A program made the translations under genes and the position numbers. A stretch of DNA of 64,000 nucleotides, taken from assembly GCA_938003875.1 (NCBI GenBank), contig CALKWO010000084.1, forward strand, positions 1 to 64,000, read 5' to 3'. Under the pieces are notes generated by a model that was given only the letters and a program-made list of their open reading frames with translations, was not told where the DNA came from and did not search any database. The stretch comes from an uncultured bacterium. Lineage in GTDB: Bacteria; Planctomycetota; Uabimicrobiia; Uabimicrobiales; JABWCH01. Positions 45,372-54,322 of the stretch are shown here, piece after piece; the stretch's first letter is position 1, and every line of letters starts with the position of its first letter.

Positions 45372-46484
45372 TCAATCTAAATTATTGGATTTTACCTTTG
45401 GTACAGAAGAGGTAGTATCAAAAATATATGCTGTACCCCATGCATCTGTATAATATTCACCCGTGCCATTGGTTCCAGGCAATAAAGGAGGAGATTGATT
45501 CTGCATATATCGAAGCGCAGTCTGCCAAGATGTTGGGATTGCTGGTGTATAACCTGCGTTCCGATAGTAATTCAGGGCTGCATTGATGGCATCAATTTCT
45601 GCTAGAGTTACGTCCCTTTTAATATCAGATACATAAACAATCTTTATCTGATCATCGCCTTGAGGATTCATTTGAGTGGCGGGTGTCTGGTGTATTCTGT
45701 CTGGCCCTGCACTCTGGATTTTAAATTGGTTATTGGAAATAAAAATCGCTCTATAACGGTTTCTCCAGATATCATAAAGCACTGTATTCTCCTCTGGTGT
45801 TTTGGGAAGACGCTCAGACGATATATAAGGGCCATTCCAGCCAGCAACACCTGGATTTTGGTATAAATACAATAGATTTCTTTCAGGAGGTGTAACTCCT
45901 GTTACAGGAGGCCATTGATTTGTATCTCGGTTATAATCACGAATTGCCCTGGCAAGTTTATCCATAGATTCTGTTAGGTCAACATTTCGTTTTTTTATTG
46001 CAAGATCGCCTACATAAGCTTGTTTTACAATATCGTCGCCTTGCATACTTGCATGGTATGCTTTATCTGGGCCAGCACTTTGTATTTTCAAAATAATGTC
46101 TGGATTGTCAGTGTCTGGGATAGCTCTATAGGGCATTCTCCATTTATCGTAGAGAACAGTGTTGTCTTCTGCATCTGTAGAAATATAGTTCGTTGCAATA
46201 TAAGGGCCTCGCCAACCAGGAATTGAAGGTCCTAGCGTTCTATCAAACAAATAGCGTAAATTTCTTTGCTGCGGCGTAGTGCCACCAATAGGAGGCCATT
46301 GTCCTACATCTCGATAGTAATAATATACCGCTTTGGCAATAGCATCCATATTTTTGATTGTTTCTTGTTCTCTTTCTAGGTCTATAAGTCTGCTTCCTGT
46401 AGGTAATAATGTCCCTGCAACCATAGCCATGAGAGCAAGAACTACAATCATTTCTATAAAGGTAAAGCCTTTTTGATATCTCAT
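45372..46484 (-). CDS. Pseudopilin with three tandem GspG-like head repeats (paralogue 1)
   Basis: A 370-aa prepilin; GspG is normally about 140 aa. Type III signal MRYQKG/FTFIEM with Glu at +5, one pilin helix, then three repeats: about 44-170, 172-295 and a shorter one 297-370. Repeats 1 and 2 share YYRDxGQWPP-like, NLRYL/NLLYL, GWxGPYI, NTVLYDxWRxxYRA, IQSAGPD and QGDD. The SAGPD...GDD pair sits where GspG binds calcium. Repeat 3 ends GTGEYYTDAWGTAY. The ATG at 46484 has AAGGA upstream; a GTG at 46499 is rejected. It is 112 bases after its paralogue, so the two arose by gene duplication. Confidence 0.85.
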   Translation of the reverse strand: MRYQKGFTFIEMIVVLALMAMVAGTLLPTGSRLIDLEREQETIKNMDAIAKAVYYYYRDVGQWPPIGGTTPQQRNLRYLFDRTLGPSIPGWRGPYIATNYISTDAEDNTVLYDKWRMPYRAIPDTDNPDIILKIQSAGPDKAYHASMQGDDIVKQAYVGDLAIKKRNVDLTESMDKLARAIRDYNRDTNQWPPVTGVTPPERNLLYLYQNPGVAGWNGPYISSERLPKTPEENTVLYDIWRNRYRAIFISNNQFKIQSAGPDRIHQTPATQMNPQGDDQIKIVYVSDIKRDVTLAEIDAINAALNYYRNAGYTPAIPTSWQTALRYMQNQSPPLLPGTNGTGEYYTDAWGTAYIFDTTSSVPKVKSNNLD

Positions 46485-46596
46485 AATTTTTTCCTTCACT
46501 TTAGAAAGTTTTTATACTTTATTTATTGTAAAAGGAAAAACAAAAATTTTCTAAAATGTATTTTTTAAAATCTGTAACTCATTTTTTTATATTGAG

Positions 46597-47730
46597 TTAT
46601 TGAGTATTATTAGAGCGAACCTTTTGACCAGCACTTATTAGACGATATTGTTGACCCCATGAATCTGTCAAATAGGGCCCAGTTCCATTGGTTCCAGTCA
46701 ATAAACTGCGGTTTTGTAAATATCTTAATGCATTTGGCCATGTTGTGTTTGGAACTATTTTAGGCGTATAGCTAGATTGAGAATGGTAATAGTCAAGAGC
46801 TTCATTGATGGCTTCAATTTCTGTCAGAGTTACCTCTCTTTGGATATCAGAGACATAAACATTCACTATAATATCATCTCCTTGAGCGGTAGTGTGGATA
46901 ACAGAAGTCTGATGCACTTTATCCGAACCAGCACTTTGGATTCTCAGTACTGTATTGGGGTAAGTAGTATCAGGGGTCACTCTATAGCGTGTTCGCCATT
47001 TATCATAAAGTACTGTGTTGTCTTCTGTAGTTTTAGGAAGAAGCGAAGACATGATATAAGGGCCATTCCATCCTGTAATGCCTGGATTTTGATATAAATA
47101 TAATAAATTTCTTTCAGGCGGAGTAACTCCTGTTGTAGGAGGCCACTGGCCTATATCTCGGTAGTAAGAACGTACAGCATTAGCAATTTCTTTCATACTG
47201 TTTGTTACTACATCTTCTTGCTCGACAATGGTAAGATCCCCTACATACACCTGTCTTACAATATCATCACCTTGAGCAGTCATCTGGTTAGTATTAGTTT
47301 GAAATGTTTTATCTCTGCCAGCACTCTGTATTCCCAAGATATAGTTGTTGGATGATGTATCGGGTACTGCTCTGTAAGCAGTTCTCCATTTATCATAAAG
47401 AATAGTATTGTCTGCTGCATCTGTAGAAAGAAAATTCGATGAAATATAAGGTCCTCTCCAGCCAGGAATTGCCCCCCCTAGAGTTCTATCATATAAATAT
47501 CTTAAATTTTTTTGTGGAGCAGTAACTCCAGTGGTTGGTGGCCATTGCCCAACATCTCGATAATAAGAACGCACGCCCTCGGCAATTGCGTCCATATTAT
47601 CCATGGTTACTCTCTCTCTTTCGTTCTCTAGTATTTGCATCCCAGCAGGCACCAAAGTACCCGCAACTATAGCCATAACAGAAAGCACCACAACCATTTC
47701 AATTAAAGTAAAACCTTTTTGGTGTCGCAT
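46597..47730 (-). CDS. Pseudopilin with three tandem GspG-like head repeats (paralogue 2)
   Basis: A 377-aa prepilin closely like its neighbour. It has type III signal MRHQKG/FTLIEM and one helix to about 30. Repeats run 44-168 (SYYRDVGQWPPTTGV, GWRGPYIS, LYDKWRTAYR, IQSAGRD, QGDDI), 176-298 (SYYRDIGQWPPTTGV, GWNGPYIM, LYDKWRTRYR, IQSAGSD, QGDDI) and 302-377, short (LRYLQN, GTGPYLTDSWGQQYRLISAG). Repeats 1 and 2 are more alike than either is to 3. The gene follows PilC by 23 bases. A fibre of such subunits would be much thicker than a normal pseudopilus. Confidence 0.88.
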   Translation of the reverse strand: MRHQKGFTLIEMVVVLSVMAIVAGTLVPAGMQILENERERVTMDNMDAIAEGVRSYYRDVGQWPPTTGVTAPQKNLRYLYDRTLGGAIPGWRGPYISSNFLSTDAADNTILYDKWRTAYRAVPDTSSNNYILGIQSAGRDKTFQTNTNQMTAQGDDIVRQVYVGDLTIVEQEDVVTNSMKEIANAVRSYYRDIGQWPPTTGVTPPERNLLYLYQNPGITGWNGPYIMSSLLPKTTEDNTVLYDKWRTRYRVTPDTTYPNTVLRIQSAGSDKVHQTSVIHTTAQGDDIIVNVYVSDIQREVTLTEIEAINEALDYYHSQSSYTPKIVPNTTWPNALRYLQNRSLLTGTNGTGPYLTDSWGQQYRLISAGQKVRSNNTQ

Positions 47731-47753
47731 ATTTTCTCCTCCACAAGAAATTT

Positions 47754-48974
47754 TTATTTTTTCCCAACGATTTTCAAAAGATCGTAGATTGGCATCAATG
47801 TTCCCATGATGATAAAAAGCACGATTCCACCAGCACCAAAAATGATCAGGTTTTCTGTAATCTGTAAGAATCGCTTGATAGAATTGGGAATTTCCTGGTC
47901 ATAGAAAATACATACCTTTTGCAAGCTTTCATCCAGCTTACCTGCTTCATCTCCTACTTTTACCATGGTAACGACAAGAGAAGGAAAAACTTCTGTGGCT
48001 TTCATGGCAACGGAAAACCTTTCTCCTTCCTGGATGGCTTTGGAGACTTGCTGTATTTTTTTCTTGAGATAATGGTTGGAAAGCACTTCTTCGCAATAGC
48101 CAAGGGAATCGCTGACATCCACACCTGATTTTTGCAGTGAAGCCAGTGTGCTGCAAAATGCAGAGGCATTGTCTTTGATGATTAATGGACCAAAAAGTGG
48201 TAGATTCAGCAACCATTTATCCGTTGTCAGGCGCATTCCTGGATTTCTGCGAGAAATAATAATCATAAATACGCCAGCAATGGCTAATACAATAAGAATC
48301 AAAGCATTGTTGATCAGGAAGTTGCTGGCCCCCTGGATGACCCTTGTAGGGAAAGGAAGGAGAACGCCTGCATCACTATATACCTGGACGATCTTGGGCA
48401 ACAGATAAAGCAGCAAAACCAAAATCAGACAAAAAACGGCAAACGATAGCGTTACAGGATAGATCATAGCACTGACCAATCTGCCTTTTGTCTCTTCCCT
48501 TCTTTCGATAAAACGAATCAAGCTATCCAATGCTGTATCGAGATTACCTGTGGCTTCGCCAACGCGAATCAATGCTATATAAATTTTGGGGAATACTTTA
48601 GGATACGCAGCCAGGGCATCGGAAAGAGAGCTTCCATTCTTGAGTGCCATGCAAACATTGTCCAGTACCTGGGCAAAATAAGGATTGGATGTTTCACCCT
48701 TTAAATCCTCCAGCCCAGAGATCAAGGGAACACCAGCAGAGTACAGCGTCTTTAGATGATGGGTGAAGGGTAGAACATCTTTCATCTTCACTGTGCCTGT
48801 TATCTCTGCTTTTTTGGGCGCGTCTGTAGATTTAGCAACAGCGTATTTAACCAATGTGAGATTCTGTGCTTTGACTTTGGACAAAAGATCGGCTATGGAT
48901 TCCGCCTCCATAGTGCTGTTGATTTCATCGCCTTTGTTGTTTCTGGCTTTATAAGAATACATTGTTTTTGCCAT
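47754..48974 (-). CDS. Inner-membrane platform protein (GspF/PilC)
   Basis: A 406-aa polytopic platform protein. An N-terminal region (MYSYKARNNKGDEINSTMEA) is followed by two T2SS-F domains of about 120 aa each (FTHHLKTLYSAGVPLISGLE; FCSTLASLQKSGVDVSDSLG), each leading to TM helices, with a final TM pair LIIFGAGGIVLFIIMGTLMPIYD. It connects the PilB ATPase to the growing fibre. Second gene of the operon. Confidence 0.93.
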   Translation of the reverse strand: MAKTMYSYKARNNKGDEINSTMEAESIADLLSKVKAQNLTLVKYAVAKSTDAPKKAEITGTVKMKDVLPFTHHLKTLYSAGVPLISGLEDLKGETSNPYFAQVLDNVCMALKNGSSLSDALAAYPKVFPKIYIALIRVGEATGNLDTALDSLIRFIERREETKGRLVSAMIYPVTLSFAVFCLILVLLLYLLPKIVQVYSDAGVLLPFPTRVIQGASNFLINNALILIVLAIAGVFMIIISRRNPGMRLTTDKWLLNLPLFGPLIIKDNASAFCSTLASLQKSGVDVSDSLGYCEEVLSNHYLKKKIQQVSKAIQEGERFSVAMKATEVFPSLVVTMVKVGDEAGKLDESLQKVCIFYDQEIPNSIKRFLQITENLIIFGAGGIVLFIIMGTLMPIYDLLKIVGKK

Positions 48975-49022
48975 CGTACGATCCTTTTATTGATATTTCA
49001 CAATGAATTGACAGCCTTAAAA

Positions 49023-50726
49023 TTAATGCTCTGGTAAAACTCTCATGGCTTCCAGTATTGTTGTGGTTCCATCCAATACTTTTGCTCTTGCATCTTGTTT
49101 GAAGAATGTCATTCCTTTTGCAATACAGAATTTTTTCAGTTCGATTTCATCTACTTTCTGGAGCATGAGACTACGAACATCGTCATCGGGCATGAAAAGC
49201 TCATAGATAGCCCTTCTTCCTCTATACCCATTGCCTTTGCATTTTTTACAGCCAACCTGTTTGTAAAGTTTGAGTTGCTGCTCTGGTGGATACCCCAGCC
49301 ATTCATTTTCTTGCGGAGTGGACATATAGGACTCTTTGCAATAAGGGCAAAGTGCACGAGCCAGACGCTGGGCAAGAACGCCATTTAAAATGGAAGTGAG
49401 CATAAAAAGATCAATGTCCATATAGAGAAGACGCGGAATAGCACCAATAGCCGTGTTAGTATGAAGTGTGCTAAGGACAAGATGCCCTGTCTGCGCTGCA
49501 TGAACAGCCATCTCTGCTGTTTCTTTATCTCGAATTTCTCCCACGAGAATAACATTAGGGTCATGGCGTAAGAATGCTCTCAAACCCGTTGCAAAGGTAT
49601 ACCCGATAGAGTGGTTTACCTGGGATTGACGAATAAAGGGAAGCTGATATTCTACAGGGTCTTCGATAGTGACGATGTTTTTTTCAATCGCGTTCAGGCT
49701 CTTAAGACAAGAGTAAAGACTGGTGGACTTTCCTGAACCTGTTGGCCCAGTTACAAGAAATAGCCCAAAATTTTTAGAAATGATGTTTTCTATATTTTTG
49801 AGCATCTCTCGGTTAAAGCCTATGGAGCGTAAACTGAAAAGTTTATTCTTTTCGAGAATACGAATGACGATGTTTTCCCCATGCGTAATCGGCATGGTAG
49901 AAACACGAAGATCAATGTCTATTTTATCTTGCTTAAAGCTGATTTTTCCATCCTGTGGCAATCTGCGTTCGGAAATGTTCAACTTTGCCATGAGCTTAAT
50001 ACGGGAAATGATACTGTTTTGCAATTCTGTAGGAATCGAAGGCCCAGAACATAGAATACCATCTACTCTGTATCTCATCTGAACATGGCTGCCCAGTGGG
50101 TTGATATGAATATCGCTCGCCTTCCACGCAGCACCCAAAGCAAGGAGCTGGTCTACCAGAGTTTGAACAGGTAAGCTGGATGCATCCGTATCCGTAGTTC
50201 CTTCCAGCTCTTTAAGGCATCTCTGGATTGTTTCCTGGATGCTTTCATCCAAAGCTTCTTTTTTGGTTTTGTCAAAATAATAACCGTCTATTGCTTTGAG
50301 TACCTCTTCTTCTGAAACGGAAACGCATTTTACGATAAGACTTTCGTCGGTATTTCGAATCAGATCGTTGATAGCATCCATAGCAACGATATCATAAGGA
50401 TTAGACAAACCAACGGTCAGTTCGCCTTCCTGTATGTAAAGAGGTATACATTTATATTTGACGACAAACTCAGGCGGAAACAATTTTATAACTTCAGGGG
50501 CAATTTCAATGCCCTCAAGAGTGGGAATATGTTCTATATCCAGATCCAGACAGAGCAAGCTTGTCAGAGTCTCTTCCGTAATAAAGCCTCTGTTTACGAG
50601 AATTTTTCCAAGAGATTCGTGCGTCTGCTTTTGCTCCGCCAGGGCTACGTCAATCTGTTGTTGTGTAACACAGCGCAAAGCAATAAGATTATCAACCAAT
50701 TTGGTCATTTTTGTTGAAATTGCCAT
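49023..50726 (-). CDS. Assembly ATPase (GspE/PilB)
   Basis: A 567-aa extension ATPase. The N-terminal MshEN-like domain (about 1-150) is one that binds c-di-GMP in some homologues. ASDIHINP lies at 203-210 and Walker A GPTGSGKS at 327-334. An Asp box (IVTIEDPVEYQLPFIRQSQV), a Walker B (VILVGEIRDKETAEMAVHAA) and a His box (GHLVSTLHTN-type) follow. A zinc site has two CxxC pairs (CPYCKESY and CKKCKGNGYRGR). First gene of the operon pilB, pilC, two pseudopilins, lipoprotein, gspC-like, secretin. No pilM/N/O or prepilin peptidase is near. Confidence 0.93.
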   Translation of the reverse strand: MAISTKMTKLVDNLIALRCVTQQQIDVALAEQKQTHESLGKILVNRGFITEETLTSLLCLDLDIEHIPTLEGIEIAPEVIKLFPPEFVVKYKCIPLYIQEGELTVGLSNPYDIVAMDAINDLIRNTDESLIVKCVSVSEEEVLKAIDGYYFDKTKKEALDESIQETIQRCLKELEGTTDTDASSLPVQTLVDQLLALGAAWKASDIHINPLGSHVQMRYRVDGILCSGPSIPTELQNSIISRIKLMAKLNISERRLPQDGKISFKQDKIDIDLRVSTMPITHGENIVIRILEKNKLFSLRSIGFNREMLKNIENIISKNFGLFLVTGPTGSGKSTSLYSCLKSLNAIEKNIVTIEDPVEYQLPFIRQSQVNHSIGYTFATGLRAFLRHDPNVILVGEIRDKETAEMAVHAAQTGHLVLSTLHTNTAIGAIPRLLYMDIDLFMLTSILNGVLAQRLARALCPYCKESYMSTPQENEWLGYPPEQQLKLYKQVGCKKCKGNGYRGRRAIYELFMPDDDVRSLMLQKVDEIELKKFCIAKGMTFFKQDARAKVLDGTTTILEAMRVLPEH

Positions 50727-50890
50727 AGTTTTACTCTACTCTATAGAAAATAAAATTTTCAAGGAAAAATACTTTTTGATGCTTCTTTTTTCCAGCATAT
50801 AAAATTTTATTTAAAAATCAAGAACTATTCTAAATTCCTTGCGAACTTTTTTATTTTAATTTTTTTTAATTTTTGGTATTCTGTAATTTA

Positions 50891-50918
50891 TTGACAAATA
50901 TAAACATTATTTTATTGT
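50891..50918 (+). promoter_or_regulatory. Candidate sigma-70-like promoter for the hydrolase gene
   Basis: TTGACA at 50891-50896 and TATTGT at 50913-50918 with a 16-base spacer, about 25 bases before the ATG at 50942. The -10 is a poor match and the region is very AT-rich, so this is only a candidate. Confidence 0.35.
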
Positions 50919-50941
50919 AAAAACATTTGTATAGGAAAACA

Positions 50942-51655
50942 ATGGAAAGAATAAATGCATTTTTAAGCACTGCACCTGCCCTGATTTTATATCAGGGAGA
51001 TTTGGAAAAAGCCAGACAAAAGGGTACGATTCTTTTTTATCATGGTTTGGGAGCGTGCAAAGAATCTCAGGAAAAAGAAATTGTAAGCCTTGCACAGCAT
51101 GGTTTTCTGACGGTTGCCCTGGACAATATAGGGCATGGGCAAAGAAAGTACAAAGATTTTGAAAAAAAATTTTCGATGAACAATCCTGCTCTGGAATACG
51201 ACTTTACAAAAGCCGTACAGGAAACAGCCAAGGAAACGCCTGATGTAATACATGCTCTCTTGGAAAGAGGCCTGGCTCAAGCAGGCAAAATAGGAATATG
51301 CGGAATTTCTATGGGAGGCTACATTGTATATTCTGCTCTTTTAAACAAGTGTGGTATACAGGCAGGTGTTTCGATTCTGGGGTCGCCTACATGGAAAATC
51401 CAGAATACAGAAAGCCCTCACCACTTTCCAGAGCGTTTTTTTCCAGTGGCTTTTCTGGCTATGAATGCAGGATCGGACAGAAGCGTTCCGCCCAAATTCG
51501 CAAGGGAATTCCACGAAAGACTCAAGCCTTTTTACAAAGCCTCCCCTGGACGGCTTTCTTACAAAGAATACCCAGGAGCCGACCATTTTATGCCAGAAAA
51601 AGACTGGAATGATTTGTGGGTGAGAACGCTCGAATGGTTTGATTCTTTTTTATAA
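50942..51655 (+). CDS. Alpha/beta hydrolase (esterase-like)
   Basis: A 237-aa soluble enzyme with the alpha/beta-hydrolase fold. Oxyanion segment FYHGLGACK, nucleophile S123 in GICGISMGG, acid D179 in NAGSDRSVPP, and His215 in GADHFMPEKDW form a full triad. Dienelactone-hydrolase and YitV-like esterases have this layout; the substrate is unknown. No signal peptide. The ATG at 50942 with AGGA upstream is preferred over a TTG at 50927. It converges with the ABC importer operon, with only 15 bases between the ends. Confidence 0.85.
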   Translation: MERINAFLSTAPALILYQGDLEKARQKGTILFYHGLGACKESQEKEIVSLAQHGFLTVALDNIGHGQRKYKDFEKKFSMNNPALEYDFTKAVQETAKETPDVIHALLERGLAQAGKIGICGISMGGYIVYSALLNKCGIQAGVSILGSPTWKIQNTESPHHFPERFFPVAFLAMNAGSDRSVPPKFAREFHERLKPFYKASPGRLSYKEYPGADHFMPEKDWNDLWVRTLEWFDSFL

Positions 51656-51670
51656 AACACTAGGGCGAAA

Positions 51671-52459
51671 TCAATTATCGGATTTATTCATTTCTCTCCA
51701 GGGAACCAAAATACTATAAAGCCTTTGCATTAAAAAATTGAAGCTGCTGCCTAAAAGAGAAATAACAACAAGTGTAGCATACAATTCTGCCAGATGCAAT
51801 GTCTCCCAGGCGAACCATATCAGCGTTCCCAAACCATTTTTAGCAGAAATGATTTCTATTGCAATTGTATTGACAAGACTCATGTTAAGGGCAAGACGCA
51901 CTCCGCTCAATGTTGAGGGCATGCTTGCGGGCAAGATCACACGGAGAAAAATATGATAATTGCCTGCGCCATAGCTGCGTGCAATTTCATAATAGTCTTT
52001 TGGGATTTGCATGACTCCACTCATGGTATTGATAACCATAGGGAAAAAAGAGGCCAGGGCAATAGAAAATATTTTACTGGCCTCACCAATCCCTAAAATA
52101 GCCATAATTAAAGGAAGAAGGGCTATCTTAGGGATGGGATGTATGGCTGCAATGAAGGGGTCTATCATATTGCGAAAAAAGGAAGAATACCCCATTAATA
52201 TACCCAAGATAAAACCTACATTGCATCCTATCAGAAAACCAAATAATAATCTCTGCAAAGTCGCCAATAGATGTATTGACAAGGTGCCATCCATGAAAAA
52301 GGAATATATTGTCTGTAAAATTTTACAAGGAGATGGGAAAAAAAAGGAAGAGATAATTCCATGGCGAGAAAAGAATTCCCAACTACTTAGCACAAGGAAA
52401 ACAAACAGACAAGATATACATATTCCTTTTTGTGTATATTTTTTTTTCAAAATTTTCAT
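51671..52459 (-). CDS. ABC importer permease (SsuC/TauC-like)
   Basis: A 262-aa permease with six TM helices. The conserved EAA loop reads YEIARSYGAGNYHIFLRVIL followed by PASMPSTLSGVRLALN. The family (SsuC, TauC, ThiX-like) imports sulfonates, taurine, nitrate or thiamin precursors. Last gene of the operon porin / NRPS-like / binding protein / ATPase / permease. Confidence 0.88.
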   Translation of the reverse strand: MKILKKKYTQKGICISCLFVFLVLSSWEFFSRHGIISSFFFPSPCKILQTIYSFFMDGTLSIHLLATLQRLLFGFLIGCNVGFILGILMGYSSFFRNMIDPFIAAIHPIPKIALLPLIMAILGIGEASKIFSIALASFFPMVINTMSGVMQIPKDYYEIARSYGAGNYHIFLRVILPASMPSTLSGVRLALNMSLVNTIAIEIISAKNGLGTLIWFAWETLHLAELYATLVVISLLGSSFNFLMQRLYSILVPWREMNKSDN

Positions 52460-52460
52460 C

Positions 52461-53276
52461 CTATATTTCGCAACTTCTAGTAACTTCTTTTTCTATCAAT
52501 TTCCATATATGAAATTTTATTTCTGCTATTGTTTTGAGATGTTCTCCAGAAAGTTGCCTGGGGCGTTCTAAGGGAATAGAAATTTCACAAAGAATTTTTC
52601 CTGGTCGGCTGCTCATGACTAAAATTTTGTCTGAAAGGAAAATAGCTTCTTCGATATCATGTGTCACATAAATTACAGACTTCTGGTATCTCTCCCATAT
52701 ATAAAGTAGCCTGGCTTGTAAAATACGTTTGATTTGTGCGTCTACAGAAGCAAATGGTTCATCCATCAAAAGAACATAGGGGTCTGTCGCCAATGCTCGC
52801 AAAATAGCTACCTGCTGACGCATTCCTAGAGAAAGCTGATCGGGAAAATACCTGGCAAAAGAATCTAAAGATATTTGTTTGAGAAAAGACATAGCTCTTT
52901 CCGATCTTTCCTTCTTGTTGACTCCTTGCATCTCCAGGCCAAAGGCAACATTCTCCAAAACGGTAAGCCAGGGAAATAAACCGTGATTTTGGAATACCAT
53001 GGATGTAAGAGTTTTTTTCTCTGGCATATTGTACATTATCTCCCCTGAAGTAGGGCACAGGATTCCATCTATAATTTTTAAAATCGTTGTTTTTCCGCAG
53101 CCATTCGGCCCTACAATGCTTAAAAATTCCTGAGATTGAAGCTGAAAAGAAATATCTTGCAAACAAAGCAATTCTTTGTCCTTAGCTTTGTAAGATTTAG
53201 AAATTTTATTGCATGTTATAAGCATATTCGTTATTTTTGTTTCAGCCAAAATGTTATTGAATATATCAATACACAT
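52461..53276 (-). CDS. ABC importer ATPase (SsuB/TauB-like)
   Basis: A 271-aa ATPase. Walker A GPNGCGKTT, Q-loop MVFQNHGLFPW, signature LSLGMRQQVAILRA, Walker B VLLMDEPFASVD, switch His in YVTHDIEEAI. These are the features of the nitrate/sulfonate/taurine subfamily. Two starts are possible: the ATG at 53276, 5 bases after the binding-protein stop, or the ATG at 53225, which matches the family N terminus (MLITCNKISKSY). Neither has a good ribosome site, so coupling favours the first. Confidence 0.88.
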   Translation of the reverse strand: MCIDIFNNILAETKITNMLITCNKISKSYKAKDKELLCLQDISFQLQSQEFLSIVGPNGCGKTTILKIIDGILCPTSGEIMYNMPEKKTLTSMVFQNHGLFPWLTVLENVAFGLEMQGVNKKERSERAMSFLKQISLDSFARYFPDQLSLGMRQQVAILRALATDPYVLLMDEPFASVDAQIKRILQARLLYIWERYQKSVIYVTHDIEEAIFLSDKILVMSSRPGKILCEISIPLERPRQLSGEHLKTIAEIKFHIWKLIEKEVTRSCEI

Positions 53277-53281
53277 ATTCG

Positions 53282-54322
53282 CTATTTTTTATCCAATTTT
53301 TCAAAAATTTGTTTTGCATACTCCACAAACCGAGAGTCATACAACTGGCTTTCTTCAATTCTTTCTTTGATGTAACCACGAGATAAACACCAATTCTGAA
53401 ATTTTTTTAAAGATTCCAGATTTACTGTTCCATCTATCTTAATAAGAGGCCATCCCATTTTAAGGCATGTTTCCTTATCATGTTTTGTATGCTTCATCAT
53501 GATTTCCACGTTTCGATCCGTTTTGCCTTGCATGTATTGTCTGACACCTTTGAGATAGGCAACCATGAATTTTTTTCCCAATTCTGGTTCTCTACGAAGC
53601 AAACGTTCTCCATACATTATATACCCAAATTCAAAATCAGGTATGATTTCTTCTGTAGTGAATCGCAAATCAAAATTGCCTCTTTTCGAGAGAAGAGTAA
53701 GCAGAGGCTCTCCCAGGCTTACAAAATCAATAGAGCCATTGATAAGGGCTTCTGAAGCCATATTATCTGGCATACGATCACTTTCTATATCTTTTATTGT
53801 TAGACCTGCCTTTTGTAAACAGCAATCAATATGGTATTCTTCATAGCTTCCCATGTCAATGTATGCCTTAAGACCTTTGAGCTTCTCTATAGGAAAAGGT
53901 TTATCAGGCTCTATCAGGTTTTTGCGGAATACAATCGCTTTTTGTATGGTTCCATCCTGGGATCTGGCAATGCCTTTGTTGGCGACAATACGAATGTCTA
54001 CCTTTTGGGAAAAAATATTAAAAAAACCTGCTCGGCTACCTCCTGCCCAGACATCAAGCTCTCCTTTCGCCAACAAAAAGAGAGCTTTTGGCCCCTGGTT
54101 GGCGTGGACGAATTCTATTTCCAACCCTTCCTGATCAAAGTATCCTTCTTCCAGGGCAATATGAATAGGGATGAAGCTGGGACGAGGCTGACATAGCAGC
54201 TTTAATTTGATTTTGGCTTCTGAAGGCTTTTTGGACTGAATTGTTTTTTCAGATTCTGAAGTATTGCAAGAGCATAGAATCATGAAAAAGACAATAAGCA
54301 AAAACAGCGATAGTTTTTTCAT
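53282..54322 (-). CDS. ABC importer substrate-binding lipoprotein (NMT1/SsuA-like)
   Basis: A 346-aa periplasmic lipoprotein. Signal peptide with lipobox LCSC (residues 16-19). The NMT1/THI5-like fold is shown by IPIHIALEEGYFDQEGLEIEF, VWAGGSRAGFF, LKGLKAYIDMGS and DFVSLGEPLLTLL. Homologues bind pyrimidine precursors, sulfonates or nitrate. It overlaps the NRPS-like gene by 4 bases (ATGA), which is an unusual coupling of uptake with an assembly-line enzyme. Confidence 0.87.
   Translation of the reverse strand: MKKLSLFLLIVFFMILCSCNTSESEKTIQSKKPSEAKIKLKLLCQPRPSFIPIHIALEEGYFDQEGLEIEFVHANQGPKALFLLAKGELDVWAGGSRAGFFNIFSQKVDIRIVANKGIARSQDGTIQKAIVFRKNLIEPDKPFPIEKLKGLKAYIDMGSYEEYHIDCCLQKAGLTIKDIESDRMPDNMASEALINGSIDFVSLGEPLLTLLSKRGNFDLRFTTEEIIPDFEFGYIMYGERLLRREPELGKKFMVAYLKGVRQYMQGKTDRNVEIMMKHTKHDKETCLKMGWPLIKIDGTVNLESLKKFQNWCLSRGYIKERIEESQLYDSRFVEYAKQIFEKLDKK

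Noticed and set aside
53831..54196. 121-codon plus-strand frame opposite the binding-protein gene
   Set aside because: Mirror frame of a well-supported gene with overlapping operon structure; no signal.
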